In this document: positions 49,546 through 57,684 of the stretch, piece by piece
How the letters are laid out: each line of letters begins with the position of its first letter
Numbering within the stretch: the stretch's first letter is position 1
DNA from: Candidatus Eremiobacterota bacterium
GTDB taxonomy: Bacteria > Vulcanimicrobiota > CADAWZ01 > Ess09-12
DNA length: 64,000 nt
Direction: 5' to 3'
Assembly (NCBI GenBank): GCA_031082125.1
Contig: JAVHLM010000001.1
Span: 461,080-525,079, forward strand
Notes under the pieces: generated by a model
Seen by the model: the letters and a program-made list of their open reading frames with translations, nothing else
Database searches by the model: none
What the model was told of the DNA's origin: nothing
Position numbers and translations under genes: made by a program

Positions 49546-51327
49546 TCATGCTTTTTCCACCTCAGGCGGCTCAGGCCTGTTCATCTTGACCTTGGGAGGC
49601 TCATAGAGGGTCTCCCACTTCTGCTCCGGGTCATAGGAGGCAAGCTTGCTCAGGGAATCATACCATCCGGTGCGCTTGTCGAACTTGGTCTGCTTGTAGC
49701 CGAAATCAGTGGAGCCCACCGTGTCGGGAAGGTAGGCCGAGACCCCGTGGGCATCCTTATACTTGGGAGGAAGCTTCTTGCTGTCGGTCACATCGAGCAG
49801 CATGGCCTTCAGTGCCTTCTGCACTCCCTTCGCCGCCTCCTTCAGCTTCTCATCCTTGAGTGTCCCGGAATCAATAATATTCTGGCAGAAATGGTGAATG
49901 TCGCGGTAATCTCCATAGGGAGACTGCTCAGGCGACTGGAGGTTGAACTGCTGGGTGCTGTTGACTATATCGAGAAGCGCCGCCTTGTCAGGATATTCAT
50001 CAATGGCTGAGGCCAGCGTTTTCATCGAATCAGCAAGCTTCTCGGCAAACTCTCCCAACCGGACGGCCGACATGGTGGGAGTTGTTTCGGGGTGCCGCTC
50101 GCAATAGGTCACGATGCCATGGGCAAAAGTCTCGGGATTGAGGGCGCCTTTCCTGGTGATGATCTTCTCCGCGAGGGCAAGAAAGTCAGAGAGCCCGATA
50201 TAGGGATTATATCCCCGGGGGCTCATGGAAGGAGCCGGGCTCATGGAAGGCCCTGGTCCCTTGGCAACATCGGGAGGCGCCTGTGAGCCTTCGGGACCCT
50301 TGAAAATCTGGCTGTCGCTGTTGCCTATGTCGTCATAAGGCCATCCACCGCTGCCGATAACCTCCTGGGAGCCGATCATGATGTCGGCATAATCTTTCAG
50401 CTCATAGGCCACCTCGGCCTGCGCCATGAGGCAGGCGTCAAAGCCTATGATATCTATTTTCTTCCCTGTCTTGTCAACGGCATCCTTCACCCCGCCGGTC
50501 ACCGTGTCCCTGGTGGCCGTATCGAAGGCTTTCCCCAGCTCCGTGAGGTTCATGGAGTGCTTGTTTCCCTTGTCGTCGGCTATGCCCATGAAGCCGTAGC
50601 CATGATCATTGATGAGGACCATGTAATGGCGCGCCGGGTAATTCTTCATGCCCCACTGGATGAAGTCGGAGAGGTGCTCCGGGTCAGCCATGTTCACTTT
50701 CCCGAGGTCCTGGACCGGCTTGGAGGTGATCTTTCTCGGGTCATCGGACTTCTGCACCAGGAAGCGCCTGGAGCCTTTCCAGCGGCTCACGGGTGACCGG
50801 GGCGCGTCGCCTCGGTCAAGCTCCACCGCGATGTTGATATTGGATCCTGAGCCGACTTTCTCAAGAGATTTCAGGTTGTTCACGAGATAGGGCTCAAGGT
50901 CGTTGTCACCGGCCATATACATGAGGACAGTCCACTCTTTTTCCTCGGGCGGCTCCTCGTAGGCGGTGCCTCTCACGTTGCTGGTGGGCTCAAAGGGATC
51001 GATCTCCACGGGGTTGCCGTTGCGGAACGGCGCCGGATCTTCCCCGGGGCTGTAATAATAGGATCCATCGATAGAAGTGGTATTTACCGTGAAGGTCTTT
51101 TCGCCGGCCGGGTACAATGAGTAACTGGCATTGTCAAGATCACGGCTTACCCCCATGGAGTCGCTGGTACTGTAGGACACGGTGCTGAGATCGGCCCTGT
51201 CGGGGGGAGCTTCAGTCCCGGTCTCGGGGGGCCGGGGAGACTTCTGGGGACGGGTGCCCTTTGCCCCGCCTGGGGCAAGGTGGGAGATGCTGTCATAGCT
51301 GCCAAGATTGCCGGGATTTTCTATCAT
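49546..51327 (-). CDS. Clostripain-family (C11) cysteine peptidase
   Basis: 593 residues. The C11 caspase-like core begins near residue 133 (EWTVLMYMAGDNDLEPYLV). YMVLINDHGYGFMGIADD contains the catalytic His near 242 and KIDIIGFDACLMAQAEVAYE the nucleophile Cys near 297, both in family context. The first 130 residues are Pro/Ser/Thr-rich and disordered, without a signal peptide; a Pro-rich PGPSMSPAPSMSP insert near 360 interrupts the core. The C-terminus ends in PPKVKMNRPEPPEV. ATG 51327 follows TGGAGA. First gene of an operon with the tubulin-like GTPase. Clostripains cut after Arg and often self-activate; specificity here is unknown. Confidence 0.88.
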   Translation of the reverse strand: MIENPGNLGSYDSISHLAPGGAKGTRPQKSPRPPETGTEAPPDRADLSTVSYSTSDSMGVSRDLDNASYSLYPAGEKTFTVNTTSIDGSYYYSPGEDPAPFRNGNPVEIDPFEPTSNVRGTAYEEPPEEKEWTVLMYMAGDNDLEPYLVNNLKSLEKVGSGSNINIAVELDRGDAPRSPVSRWKGSRRFLVQKSDDPRKITSKPVQDLGKVNMADPEHLSDFIQWGMKNYPARHYMVLINDHGYGFMGIADDKGNKHSMNLTELGKAFDTATRDTVTGGVKDAVDKTGKKIDIIGFDACLMAQAEVAYELKDYADIMIGSQEVIGSGGWPYDDIGNSDSQIFKGPEGSQAPPDVAKGPGPSMSPAPSMSPRGYNPYIGLSDFLALAEKIITRKGALNPETFAHGIVTYCERHPETTPTMSAVRLGEFAEKLADSMKTLASAIDEYPDKAALLDIVNSTQQFNLQSPEQSPYGDYRDIHHFCQNIIDSGTLKDEKLKEAAKGVQKALKAMLLDVTDSKKLPPKYKDAHGVSAYLPDTVGSTDFGYKQTKFDKRTGWYDSLSKLASYDPEQKWETLYEPPKVKMNRPEPPEVEKA

Positions 51328-51408
51328 GATGTTTTCTCCATAAATTCGCGATTTCTCCGGTCTCCCTCTCTCCGGGAGCCGTCGTCACGCAGTTCTTCCC
51401 ACATCATC

Positions 51409-51437
51409 ATTATAGAATATCGGCAGGGGCAATGCAA
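51409..51437 (-). promoter_or_regulatory. Promoter of the C11 peptidase-tubulin operon
   Basis: Minus strand: TTGCAT (51437-51432), 17 bp, TATAAT (51414-51409). Start near 51402, leader about 75 nt. Confidence 0.65.
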
Positions 51438-51488
51438 GTTTTTTTTGTTACAATTTCGTCAACTTTTGGGTACTTTCCGTTATCTTAA

Positions 51489-53864
51489 TCATGCGGGCGC
51501 CGCGGCCTTGACCTTGAGGGCCCGCCATACATCCTCCTCCCTTATGGGCATGTGGGTGAGATCGGCGCCGCAGGCATTCTGCAGGGCATTTCCGAGGGCG
51601 CCGCAGATGGCGATCATGGAGTGCTCTCCCACGCCGCGGGCACCAAAGGGCCCGTCCAGCTGGGGCGTTTCCACGACAATGCTTTCCACCTCCATGGGGA
51701 GATCGAGGGACGTGGGAATCTTGTTGTCCGTAAAACTCGGGTTCAGCAGATGCCCCTCGGCGTCATAGAGATACCCCTCGCACATGGCGGTGCCCAGGCC
51801 CTGGAGCATTCCCCCGATGGCCTGCCCCCTCACGGAAAGAGGGTTGATGGCTTTCCCCACGTCAAAGGCCGAGGCCACCTTCCTGATGGCATACTCGCCT
51901 GTCTTGTCGTTGACTTCCACGACGATGCCGTGGGCACCGTAAGTCCAGTCCAGCGCGGGGTTCCCCTGGCCTGTCTCCTTGTCGAGGTTGGTGAGGCCCT
52001 GGGCCACATAGCGCCCTACGCCCACGAGGGGGCCTCCTATGCCCCTCCCGTCAGGGTAGGCATACCCCACTGCCATGCTCCTGAAGGTCACATGATGAGA
52101 GGGATGATGGCGAATGAAGACTTTCTCCTCATCATGATCAAGATCGGCCACGTTGGCCCGCAGCACCTGCGCGGCCATATCGTATGCCTGGCGAAGGAGA
52201 TCGCGCGCCGCGAGAATACCGGCGTTCCCGGTGAGCAGAAGTCCCTTTGAGGCCACGGTCTGCCAGTCATAAGGATCGTGATCGGTGTCATTCTCTATGG
52301 GGATCTTCACCCTCTCAACGGGGAAGCGGAGCTCCTCGGCGATGATCTGCGCCACTGACGTGTAAGTACCGGCGCCGATCTCGGTGAGGGAAAAGGTGGC
52401 CATTACCGAGCCATCCTCGTTCATCCTCAGGATGACGGCCGTGCCCGTGAAGGGTGGCATTGCCGGCGCCTTGTGGAGCGCCGCCACGGCCTTGCCTATC
52501 CTGAGCCCTGTCTTCTCCTGCCTCTCGCGCTCGGCGTCCGTAAGACTGCCGTACTTTATGGACTTCGCCACTGCCTCGAGGCACTTCGTCACGTTCCCTG
52601 AATGCTCGGTGATCTCCTCGCCCGTGAGGGTCATGGAGCCGGGCTTGAGGGCGTTTATCTTCCTGAACTCGAGGGGATCGATGCCCACGGTGCGCGCCAC
52701 CAGGTCCATGTGGCGCTCGATGCCCCATGAGAACTCCACGTGGCCGAAGCCCCTGTATGCCGTGCCGAATGGCTTGTTGGTATACATGGTATAGGCATCG
52801 AGCCAGGCGTTGGGGATCTCGTAAGGCCCGGCGCCTGAATATCCTGAAGCCCTCGTGACGTTCACGGCGTAATCGGCATAAGCGCCTGAATCCCAGTACA
52901 TCGTCATGTGCTGGGCGGTGATGTGGCCGTTTTTCTTTACTCCCGTCTTTATCCTGTAGACCAGGCCCGAGCGGCAGGGAAGCATGGAGAACTCCTCCTC
53001 GCGTGTGGCCACGAGCTTCACGGGCCGACCTGCGGCCTTGCGGGACAGGCAGAGCACCAGGGGCTCCAGGTGGATCCCGGCCTTCCCTCCGAAACCGCCG
53101 CCCACGTAAGGGATTACGACCCTGATGTTGTTATGGGGCAGCTTGAAGGAATGCGCCAAAAGGTTGCGCACCGTGAAGGGGGACTGCGCGGAGGTCCAGA
53201 CGCTGAGCCTGTCGCGGGCTCCCCACTGCCCGATGGAGCAGTGGGTCTCCATGGGTACATGCTGCACGTTGGGGTTCGAGTAGCTGCGCTCCACGATGAA
53301 GTCTGCCTCCTGGAAGCCCTTCTCCACGTCGCCCTTCCTGAGCTTGGTGTGGTTTGCGATATTGGTGCCCGGCTGCGGAGAAAAGACCGCCTCGATGTAG
53401 CGGTAAGAGCCCAGGTCGGGGTGCACGAGGGGGGCGTCCTTCTCGATGGCCTCGAGAGGCCCCAGTACGGGCTTCATCACCTCGTACTCGACATTGATGA
53501 GCTCTATGGCCTTCTGGGCATTTTCCAGCGTGTCGGCGGCAACGGCGGCAACGGCCTCGCCGAAATGCCTCACCGTGCCTTTCGCGAGGATGTGCTTGTC
53601 CACGAGGTACAGCCCCACGCGGTAGTCAAGCTCGTCGCCGGTGAGAATGGCATGGACACCGGGAATCTTCATGGCATCGGAGGTGTCTATCTTCAGAATT
53701 CTTGCCTTGGCGTGGGGGCTCTTCTTCACCTTGGCATGGAGCATCCCCGGCAGCCTCAGGTCAGCCGTGTAGAGGGCTTCGCCTGTGAGCTTCTCGACGG
53801 TATCGAGGCGCTCCACGCCGTGACCGACACATTTCAATGATTCACGCGGCTCGGTATCACGCAT
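51489..53864 (-). CDS. Xanthine-dehydrogenase-type molybdopterin subunit
   Basis: 791 residues, the large molybdenum-binding subunit. The N-terminal a/b-hammerhead region (VGHGVERLDTVEKLTGEALY) is followed by the molybdopterin domain (SVWTSAQSPFTVRNLLAHSF; IPYVGGGFGGKAG; FGTAYRGFGHVEFSWG; GVGEHSMIAICGALGNAL). AYRGFGH replaces the AYxCSFR of form I CO dehydrogenase, so a purine or aromatic hydroxylase of the XDH type is more likely than CoxL. The catalytic Glu of GVGE is present. Starts within the FeS subunit gene (8 bp overlap) and is third in the operon FAD-FeS-Mo. Cofactor insertion genes (XdhC-like) are not seen. Confidence 0.92.
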   Translation of the reverse strand: MRDTEPRESLKCVGHGVERLDTVEKLTGEALYTADLRLPGMLHAKVKKSPHAKARILKIDTSDAMKIPGVHAILTGDELDYRVGLYLVDKHILAKGTVRHFGEAVAAVAADTLENAQKAIELINVEYEVMKPVLGPLEAIEKDAPLVHPDLGSYRYIEAVFSPQPGTNIANHTKLRKGDVEKGFQEADFIVERSYSNPNVQHVPMETHCSIGQWGARDRLSVWTSAQSPFTVRNLLAHSFKLPHNNIRVVIPYVGGGFGGKAGIHLEPLVLCLSRKAAGRPVKLVATREEEFSMLPCRSGLVYRIKTGVKKNGHITAQHMTMYWDSGAYADYAVNVTRASGYSGAGPYEIPNAWLDAYTMYTNKPFGTAYRGFGHVEFSWGIERHMDLVARTVGIDPLEFRKINALKPGSMTLTGEEITEHSGNVTKCLEAVAKSIKYGSLTDAERERQEKTGLRIGKAVAALHKAPAMPPFTGTAVILRMNEDGSVMATFSLTEIGAGTYTSVAQIIAEELRFPVERVKIPIENDTDHDPYDWQTVASKGLLLTGNAGILAARDLLRQAYDMAAQVLRANVADLDHDEEKVFIRHHPSHHVTFRSMAVGYAYPDGRGIGGPLVGVGRYVAQGLTNLDKETGQGNPALDWTYGAHGIVVEVNDKTGEYAIRKVASAFDVGKAINPLSVRGQAIGGMLQGLGTAMCEGYLYDAEGHLLNPSFTDNKIPTSLDLPMEVESIVVETPQLDGPFGARGVGEHSMIAICGALGNALQNACGADLTHMPIREEDVWRALKVKAAAPA

Positions 53865-54339
53865 AGGTCAGCTCCCCCTTCCCGGCGGAACCTGTCACAT
53901 CGCCGACGGCCTCCACTATCTGCTTGTACCCTGTGCAGCGGCAGAAATTCCCCTCTATTGCATGCAGCAGCTCCTCTTCTGAAGGCTTCGGGTTCTTTCT
54001 GAGGAGAGCCCTGAGGGACATTATCATACCCGGAGTGCAGAAGCCGCACTGCACGGCATGATGGCGCTGGAAAGCCTCCTGGAGGGGAGAAAGCTTCCCC
54101 TCCCGGGCTTCCGACTCGATGGTCTCAACTGATGCTCCGTCCATCTCGGCGGTCAGCACGAGGCAGGAGTTCACGGGCTCACCGTTCACCAGCACCGTGC
54201 ATGCTCCGCATTCCCCGGCGCCGCAGCCCTCCTTGGTCCCCGTGAGGCCCAGGTCATCCCGCAGGAAATGAAGAAGGGTCCTGTTGCCCTCCACTTCGCG
54301 GATTACTTTCTTTGCGTTCACTGTAATCTCGATTTTCAT
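53857..54339 (-). CDS. Molybdoenzyme [2Fe-2S] iron-sulfur subunit
   Basis: 160 residues. The plant-type cluster ligands are in GCGAGECGACTVLV and the following NSC; the second, helical domain ligands are in HHAVQCGFCTPGMIMS and NFCRCTGYKQIVEA. Both [2Fe-2S] sites are therefore complete. It passes electrons from the molybdenum site to FAD. Overlaps the large-subunit gene by 8 bp. Confidence 0.95.
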   Translation of the reverse strand: MKIEITVNAKKVIREVEGNRTLLHFLRDDLGLTGTKEGCGAGECGACTVLVNGEPVNSCLVLTAEMDGASVETIESEAREGKLSPLQEAFQRHHAVQCGFCTPGMIMSLRALLRKNPKPSEEELLHAIEGNFCRCTGYKQIVEAVGDVTGSAGKGELTYA

Positions 54340-54359
54340 AGGTCGCCCTTCCTTCTTGC

Positions 54360-55175
54360 TTAGTTCGCCCCGGCCATAAGGCGCCTGATAAAGGTGTCCA
54401 CCATGAAAGCCCTGTATTCTCCCGAGGCCCTCAGGTCATCTATTGGCTTGATGGCCTGACGCGCCGCGGTGCACACCTCCTCTGGAGTGGCCCCGGCGGC
54501 GAATTCCTTTAAAAGCAGCGGGGTGACGGCGCAGGCCCCGACGGCAACGCGGAGGCGGCCGTCCGTCCTGAGGAGCGCCACGCTCGCAAGGGCAAGGTCG
54601 TGGCCCCTGATACGCTTGAGCTTTTCATGGCCTCCGCGGGCTCCTGCCATTGACGGAGGGATCAGGATCGCCTCAGCCACTTCCCCGGGACCCAGCACTG
54701 TCGCCTTGACTCCCGTGAAAAACGTGCCAAGATCCACTTCCCTGGTGCCCTCGAGGGAAGCGATCCTTATCCTGGCGCCCATGCAGAGAAGGAGGGGGGC
54801 CATGTCAGCACTTGGCGAGGCGGTGCACAGATTTCCCATTATGGTTGCCCTGTTGCGGAGCTGCGGCGACCCTAGCTCCGAGGCCGCCCCGGCGAGCAGA
54901 GGGAATCTGTCCCTGATGAGGGCGCTCTCCATCACGTCGATGCACCGCACGGCAGCGCCTATGGACAGCCCTGAGCCGCCGTCAAAGTCAATTTCGTGGT
55001 AGCTCTTTATCTTCTTGATGTCAATGAGCTTCCCGGGATGGATTTTTCCCGCCCTCATATCCACGAGAAGATCGGTGCCGCCTGCGAGCAGCTTTGCCGT
55101 GCCCAGTGATTCTGAGAGAAGCTGCAGAAGATCTTTTTCCTGGCGGGGGGCATGATACTCAAAGGGATAAAGCAT
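54360..55175 (-). CDS. Molybdoenzyme FAD-binding subunit
   Basis: 271 residues, CO-dehydrogenase flavoprotein (medium subunit) type. AKLLAGGTDLLVDMRAGKI and TIMGNLCTASPSADMAP are the two FAD-binding motifs, and RGHDLALASVALL is the downstream conserved segment. First gene of the three-subunit operon, 20 bp before the FeS gene. Passes electrons to NAD or another acceptor. Confidence 0.93.
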   Translation of the reverse strand: MLYPFEYHAPRQEKDLLQLLSESLGTAKLLAGGTDLLVDMRAGKIHPGKLIDIKKIKSYHEIDFDGGSGLSIGAAVRCIDVMESALIRDRFPLLAGAASELGSPQLRNRATIMGNLCTASPSADMAPLLLCMGARIRIASLEGTREVDLGTFFTGVKATVLGPGEVAEAILIPPSMAGARGGHEKLKRIRGHDLALASVALLRTDGRLRVAVGACAVTPLLLKEFAAGATPEEVCTAARQAIKPIDDLRASGEYRAFMVDTFIRRLMAGAN

Positions 55176-55237
55176 TGGGATCTCCTTTCCTTCCGGACCC
55201 GTGCCCGGTGCCGCATATGCAGTTCTCTTTGCGCCCG

Positions 55238-55678
55238 TTACTGGGTGACAATACCGGTATTTTCTGTGGAGGGAACCGAAGAGCTTGAATACTGCCCGTT
55301 GGTGGTGAGCACATTGACTATTATGACATATTGAGCGCCTGCGGTGAGCCCCGTGGGGACAGTGCAGACAATCTGCTGATCAGCCCATGAAATATGGCTT
55401 CCGGCATTTGCGGAGACTCCCATGGGCGTCGTGCTCTCAAAGCGCACGTAATTGTTCGCCGTCGTCGTTCCCGTTGTCATAGTGCCGAAGTTGAGGCCTG
55501 CAATGGTGATGGGAAGGCTTGTCGCAAGGCTCGCGGGGCTTATTGAGGTCACTTTGGGTGAGGCTACCACTCCCTGCGAAGTGCCTCCCCACGTGGTCGT
55601 ATCTCCCCCTCCGCCGGAGCATCCCGTTCCGAGGGCTATGACAAGAATTATGGCCAAGTATCTCATTTTTGTTTTCAT
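55238..55678 (-). CDS. Small lipoprotein with IPT/TIG domain
   Basis: 146 residues from ATG 55678, with GGGAGG about 11 bp upstream. MKTKMRYLAIILVIALGTGC is a type II signal sequence ending at a lipobox-like LGTGC, followed by a Gly/Thr spacer. Residues about 42-140 look like one IPT/TIG immunoglobulin-like fold (SPKVTSISPASLA, LPITIAGLNFG, VRFESTTPMGVS, QIVCTVPTGLTAGAQYVIIV). A surface-exposed adhesin-like or structural lipoprotein is likely. It is divergent from the slipin promoter. Confidence 0.75.
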   Translation of the reverse strand: MKTKMRYLAIILVIALGTGCSGGGGDTTTWGGTSQGVVASPKVTSISPASLATSLPITIAGLNFGTMTTGTTTANNYVRFESTTPMGVSANAGSHISWADQQIVCTVPTGLTAGAQYVIIVNVLTTNGQYSSSSVPSTENTGIVTQ

Positions 55679-55758
55679 TATGGCAACACCTCCCTTGCTA
55701 TCATTTTCCCCAAGAAGAGAAGAATACCTTCTCCGCAGAAACGCAAAAATCTCCTGCC

Positions 55759-55787
55759 TTGAGTTCTCCTCCCCCATCTGCTATAAT
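55759..55787 (+). promoter_or_regulatory. Promoter upstream of the slipin gene
   Basis: TTGAGT at 55759-55764, 17 bp, TATAAT at 55782-55787 preceded by TGC. Start near 55794, leaving a leader of about 205 nt before the slipin ATG. Confidence 0.7.
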
Positions 55788-55792
55788 TACGC

Positions 55793-55863
55793 TGCAGGAT
55801 CAGAGCGGCCCCGCGGAAGTTACCGCGGCGGTCCCGCGTGTCGTGGCCTGCACCACTTGGTGG
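55793..55863 (+). promoter_or_regulatory. Structured 5' leader of the slipin operon
   Basis: TGCAGG (55793-55798) pairs with CCTGCA (55847-55852), enclosing a perfect CCGCGG-AAGTTA-CCGCGG hairpin (55811-55828); a CCAC-TTG-GTGG hairpin (55853-55863) follows. The leader from 55794 to 55998 contains no gene that I can support. It may be an RNA regulator, or a small RNA of its own. Confidence 0.35.
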
Positions 55864-55998
55864 AAGTGGGTTCAACTCCCTCATTCTCTCCCTCCCGGGA
55901 TCCCGTGCCCCGTGCACCGGAACAGGGGCCCTGCAGGCTCGCGCCTCCGCCTCTCTCCGAGATCCCAGGGGGGGAGAGCCGGAAGACAGGAGGAAGCT

Positions 55999-56817
55999 AT
56001 GCGGGACGTGCTCCATATTCTCATTCTCATCGTGGGCGTGACGGTAGCCCTGGCCCTTTATCACTGGGTCAAATCCCTGCTGATGAAAGTGACGGTCTAC
56101 GAATACCAGAGGGGCCTCAAGTACTGCAACGGCAGGTGCACGGAGGTGCTCGAGGCCGGAAGCTACTGGATTTACACGAGGACCACGCGCATCGATCTCA
56201 TCGATGTTCGTCCCCGCTTTGCCACTGTGCCCGGCCAGGAGATCCTCTCCTCTGACGGCGTGGCCCTCAAGGTGAGCGTGGCGGCCCGCTACGAGATCAC
56301 CGATGCTGCTAAGGCCGTGAACCACGAGGAGAATTACGCCACAGCCCTCTACCTGATGATCCAGCTCGCCATGAGGGAGATTGTGGGCTCTTTCTCCATT
56401 GACGACCTTCTCAGGGAAAGGGCCCGCCTCAACGCGGCGCTCCTTGAAGCGGCGGCACCGAAGGCCCTCGAGCTTGGCCTCACTCTTCACTCGGCAGCCA
56501 TCAAGGATATCACCTTCCCCGGAGATCTCAAGAAAATTTTCGCCCAGGTGGTGAATGCCCGCCATGAAGGGCTTGCCGCTCTTGAAAAGGCCCGGGGTGA
56601 GACTGCGGCGCTGCGCAACCTTGCCAACGCGGGCCGCCTGATGGAGAAGAACCCCTCGCTCCTCTACCTGAGGATGATCCAGGCCCTGGAAAGCTCGAAG
56701 GGGAACACCCTGCTGCTGGGCATTCCGCCCCACGCCATGCCCATTCCCCTCAGGCCCGGCGTGCCCGAGGAGCCGGCCCCTCCGGGTGTTGATGAACAAA
56801 AGCAGGGGGAGGAATAG
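55999..56817 (+). CDS. Slipin / SPFH (band 7) membrane protein
   Basis: 272 residues from ATG 55999, seven bases after AGGAGGAAGCT's core. One N-terminal membrane helix (LHILILIVGVTVALALYHWV) is followed by an SPFH domain (VYEYQRGLKYCNGRCTEVLE, TRIDLIDVRPRFATVPGQEI, ALKVSVAARYEIT, YLMIQLAMREIVGSFSIDDL), then a helical region (RGETAALRNLANAGRLMEKN) as in slipins and stomatins. These proteins form large membrane oligomers. Many bacterial slipins lie beside an NfeD-type protein; none is seen here. Confidence 0.88.
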   Translation: MRDVLHILILIVGVTVALALYHWVKSLLMKVTVYEYQRGLKYCNGRCTEVLEAGSYWIYTRTTRIDLIDVRPRFATVPGQEILSSDGVALKVSVAARYEITDAAKAVNHEENYATALYLMIQLAMREIVGSFSIDDLLRERARLNAALLEAAAPKALELGLTLHSAAIKDITFPGDLKKIFAQVVNARHEGLAALEKARGETAALRNLANAGRLMEKNPSLLYLRMIQALESSKGNTLLLGIPPHAMPIPLRPGVPEEPAPPGVDEQKQGEE

Positions 56818-57187
56818 GCAGACCTTCAGGAAGCCGGAAAAGACCGTGGAAGAGTCACTGGAAAAGCTTAAGCAGGAATGCGAGTTCGAGTTCTACAAGT
56901 CGAGCGGCCCCGGGGGTCAGCGCAAGAATAAGCGCGAGACCGCGGTAAGGCTGCGCCACACCCCTACAGGGATAGTGGTCCACGCCACGGAGTCACGATC
57001 GCAGGCTGCCAACATGGCCCTTGCCCTGAAGCGGCTCCAGCAGAAGATCGCCGCCCGGTCAAGGAAAAGGAGGCCTCGCATTCCCACTGGAGTCCCGGCA
57101 GCAGTAACGAGAAGAAGGATCGCCGACAAAAAGCACCGCGGCGCCCTCAAGACCTTGAGAAAAATCTCGCCTGGGGACTCCTCCTGA
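56792..57187 (+). CDS. Release-factor-like protein with GGQ motif (ArfB/YaeJ type)
   Basis: 131 residues from ATG 56792 (an in-frame GTG lies two codons earlier), overlapping the slipin stop by 26 bases. EFEFYKSSGPGGQRKNKRET carries the GGQ peptidyl-tRNA hydrolysis motif in the form seen in class I release factors, while stop-codon recognition domains are missing. The C-terminus is strongly basic (AARSRKRRPRIPTG, RRRIADKKHRGAL) as in ribosome-rescue proteins that enter the empty mRNA channel. It probably frees stalled ribosomes; a mitochondrial-type ICT1 relative is the nearest comparison. Start is uncertain because no good RBS is seen. Confidence 0.88.
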   Translation: MNKSRGRNRQTFRKPEKTVEESLEKLKQECEFEFYKSSGPGGQRKNKRETAVRLRHTPTGIVVHATESRSQAANMALALKRLQQKIAARSRKRRPRIPTGVPAAVTRRRIADKKHRGALKTLRKISPGDSS

Positions 57188-57276
57188 AGGAGGCTCTGCG
57201 AGTGCCCGCTCCCGGGGAAGCGGACAGAACGTCACCGCTCTCTGAATCTGTAAGAGTTTTACCGTGAGAGGCTTTC

Positions 57277-57684
57277 ATGGGAATGTGGGATGAGCTCAAG
57301 AAAAGGGCAAAGATCCTCAAGTGTGAGGTGATGACCCTCTCCTTTGCCCTGGGCCACCCCCGCACTCCCTGGCATGCAAAGGCCCTTGCCCTTGTGGTGA
57401 CAGCGTACGCCTTCAGCCCCATAGATTTTATCCCTGACTTCATCCCCATTATCGGCCTTCTTGATGACCTGATACTGCTCCCCCTCGGGATATGGGCCGC
57501 CTGTGCCCTCATCCCCCCCGAAGTTCTGGAGGAGTGCAGGGAAAAAGCCCGCGGTGCGGAACAAGAGAAAAAACCGGTGAATCTCGTTGCCGCCGCCGTT
57601 ATCATACTGATATGGATAATGGCGGCACTGCTTGTGTATCACCTCATCACCCTCGAGAGGAGACATGCCGATGGCCGTTCATGA
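57277..57684 (+). CDS. DUF1232 (YkvA-like) membrane protein
   Basis: 135 residues, start ATG 57277. TPWHAKALALVVTAYAFSPIDFIPDFIP is broken by the diagnostic AYxxSPIDxIPD motif of DUF1232, followed by IIGLLDDLILLPLGIWA. A second hydrophobic helix near the end (LVAAAVIILIWIMAALLVYH) makes it a two- or three-helix membrane protein. Role unknown. Overlaps the next gene by 14 bp. Confidence 0.88.
   Translation: MGMWDELKKRAKILKCEVMTLSFALGHPRTPWHAKALALVVTAYAFSPIDFIPDFIPIIGLLDDLILLPLGIWAACALIPPEVLEECREKARGAEQEKKPVNLVAAAVIILIWIMAALLVYHLITLERRHADGRS

Noticed and set aside
55866-55882. T-arm-like sequence GTGGGTTCAACTCCCTC suggesting a tRNA or tmRNA
   Set aside because: No matching 5' acceptor strand, D-arm or anticodon arm is found upstream at the required distances, and one stem pair is broken.
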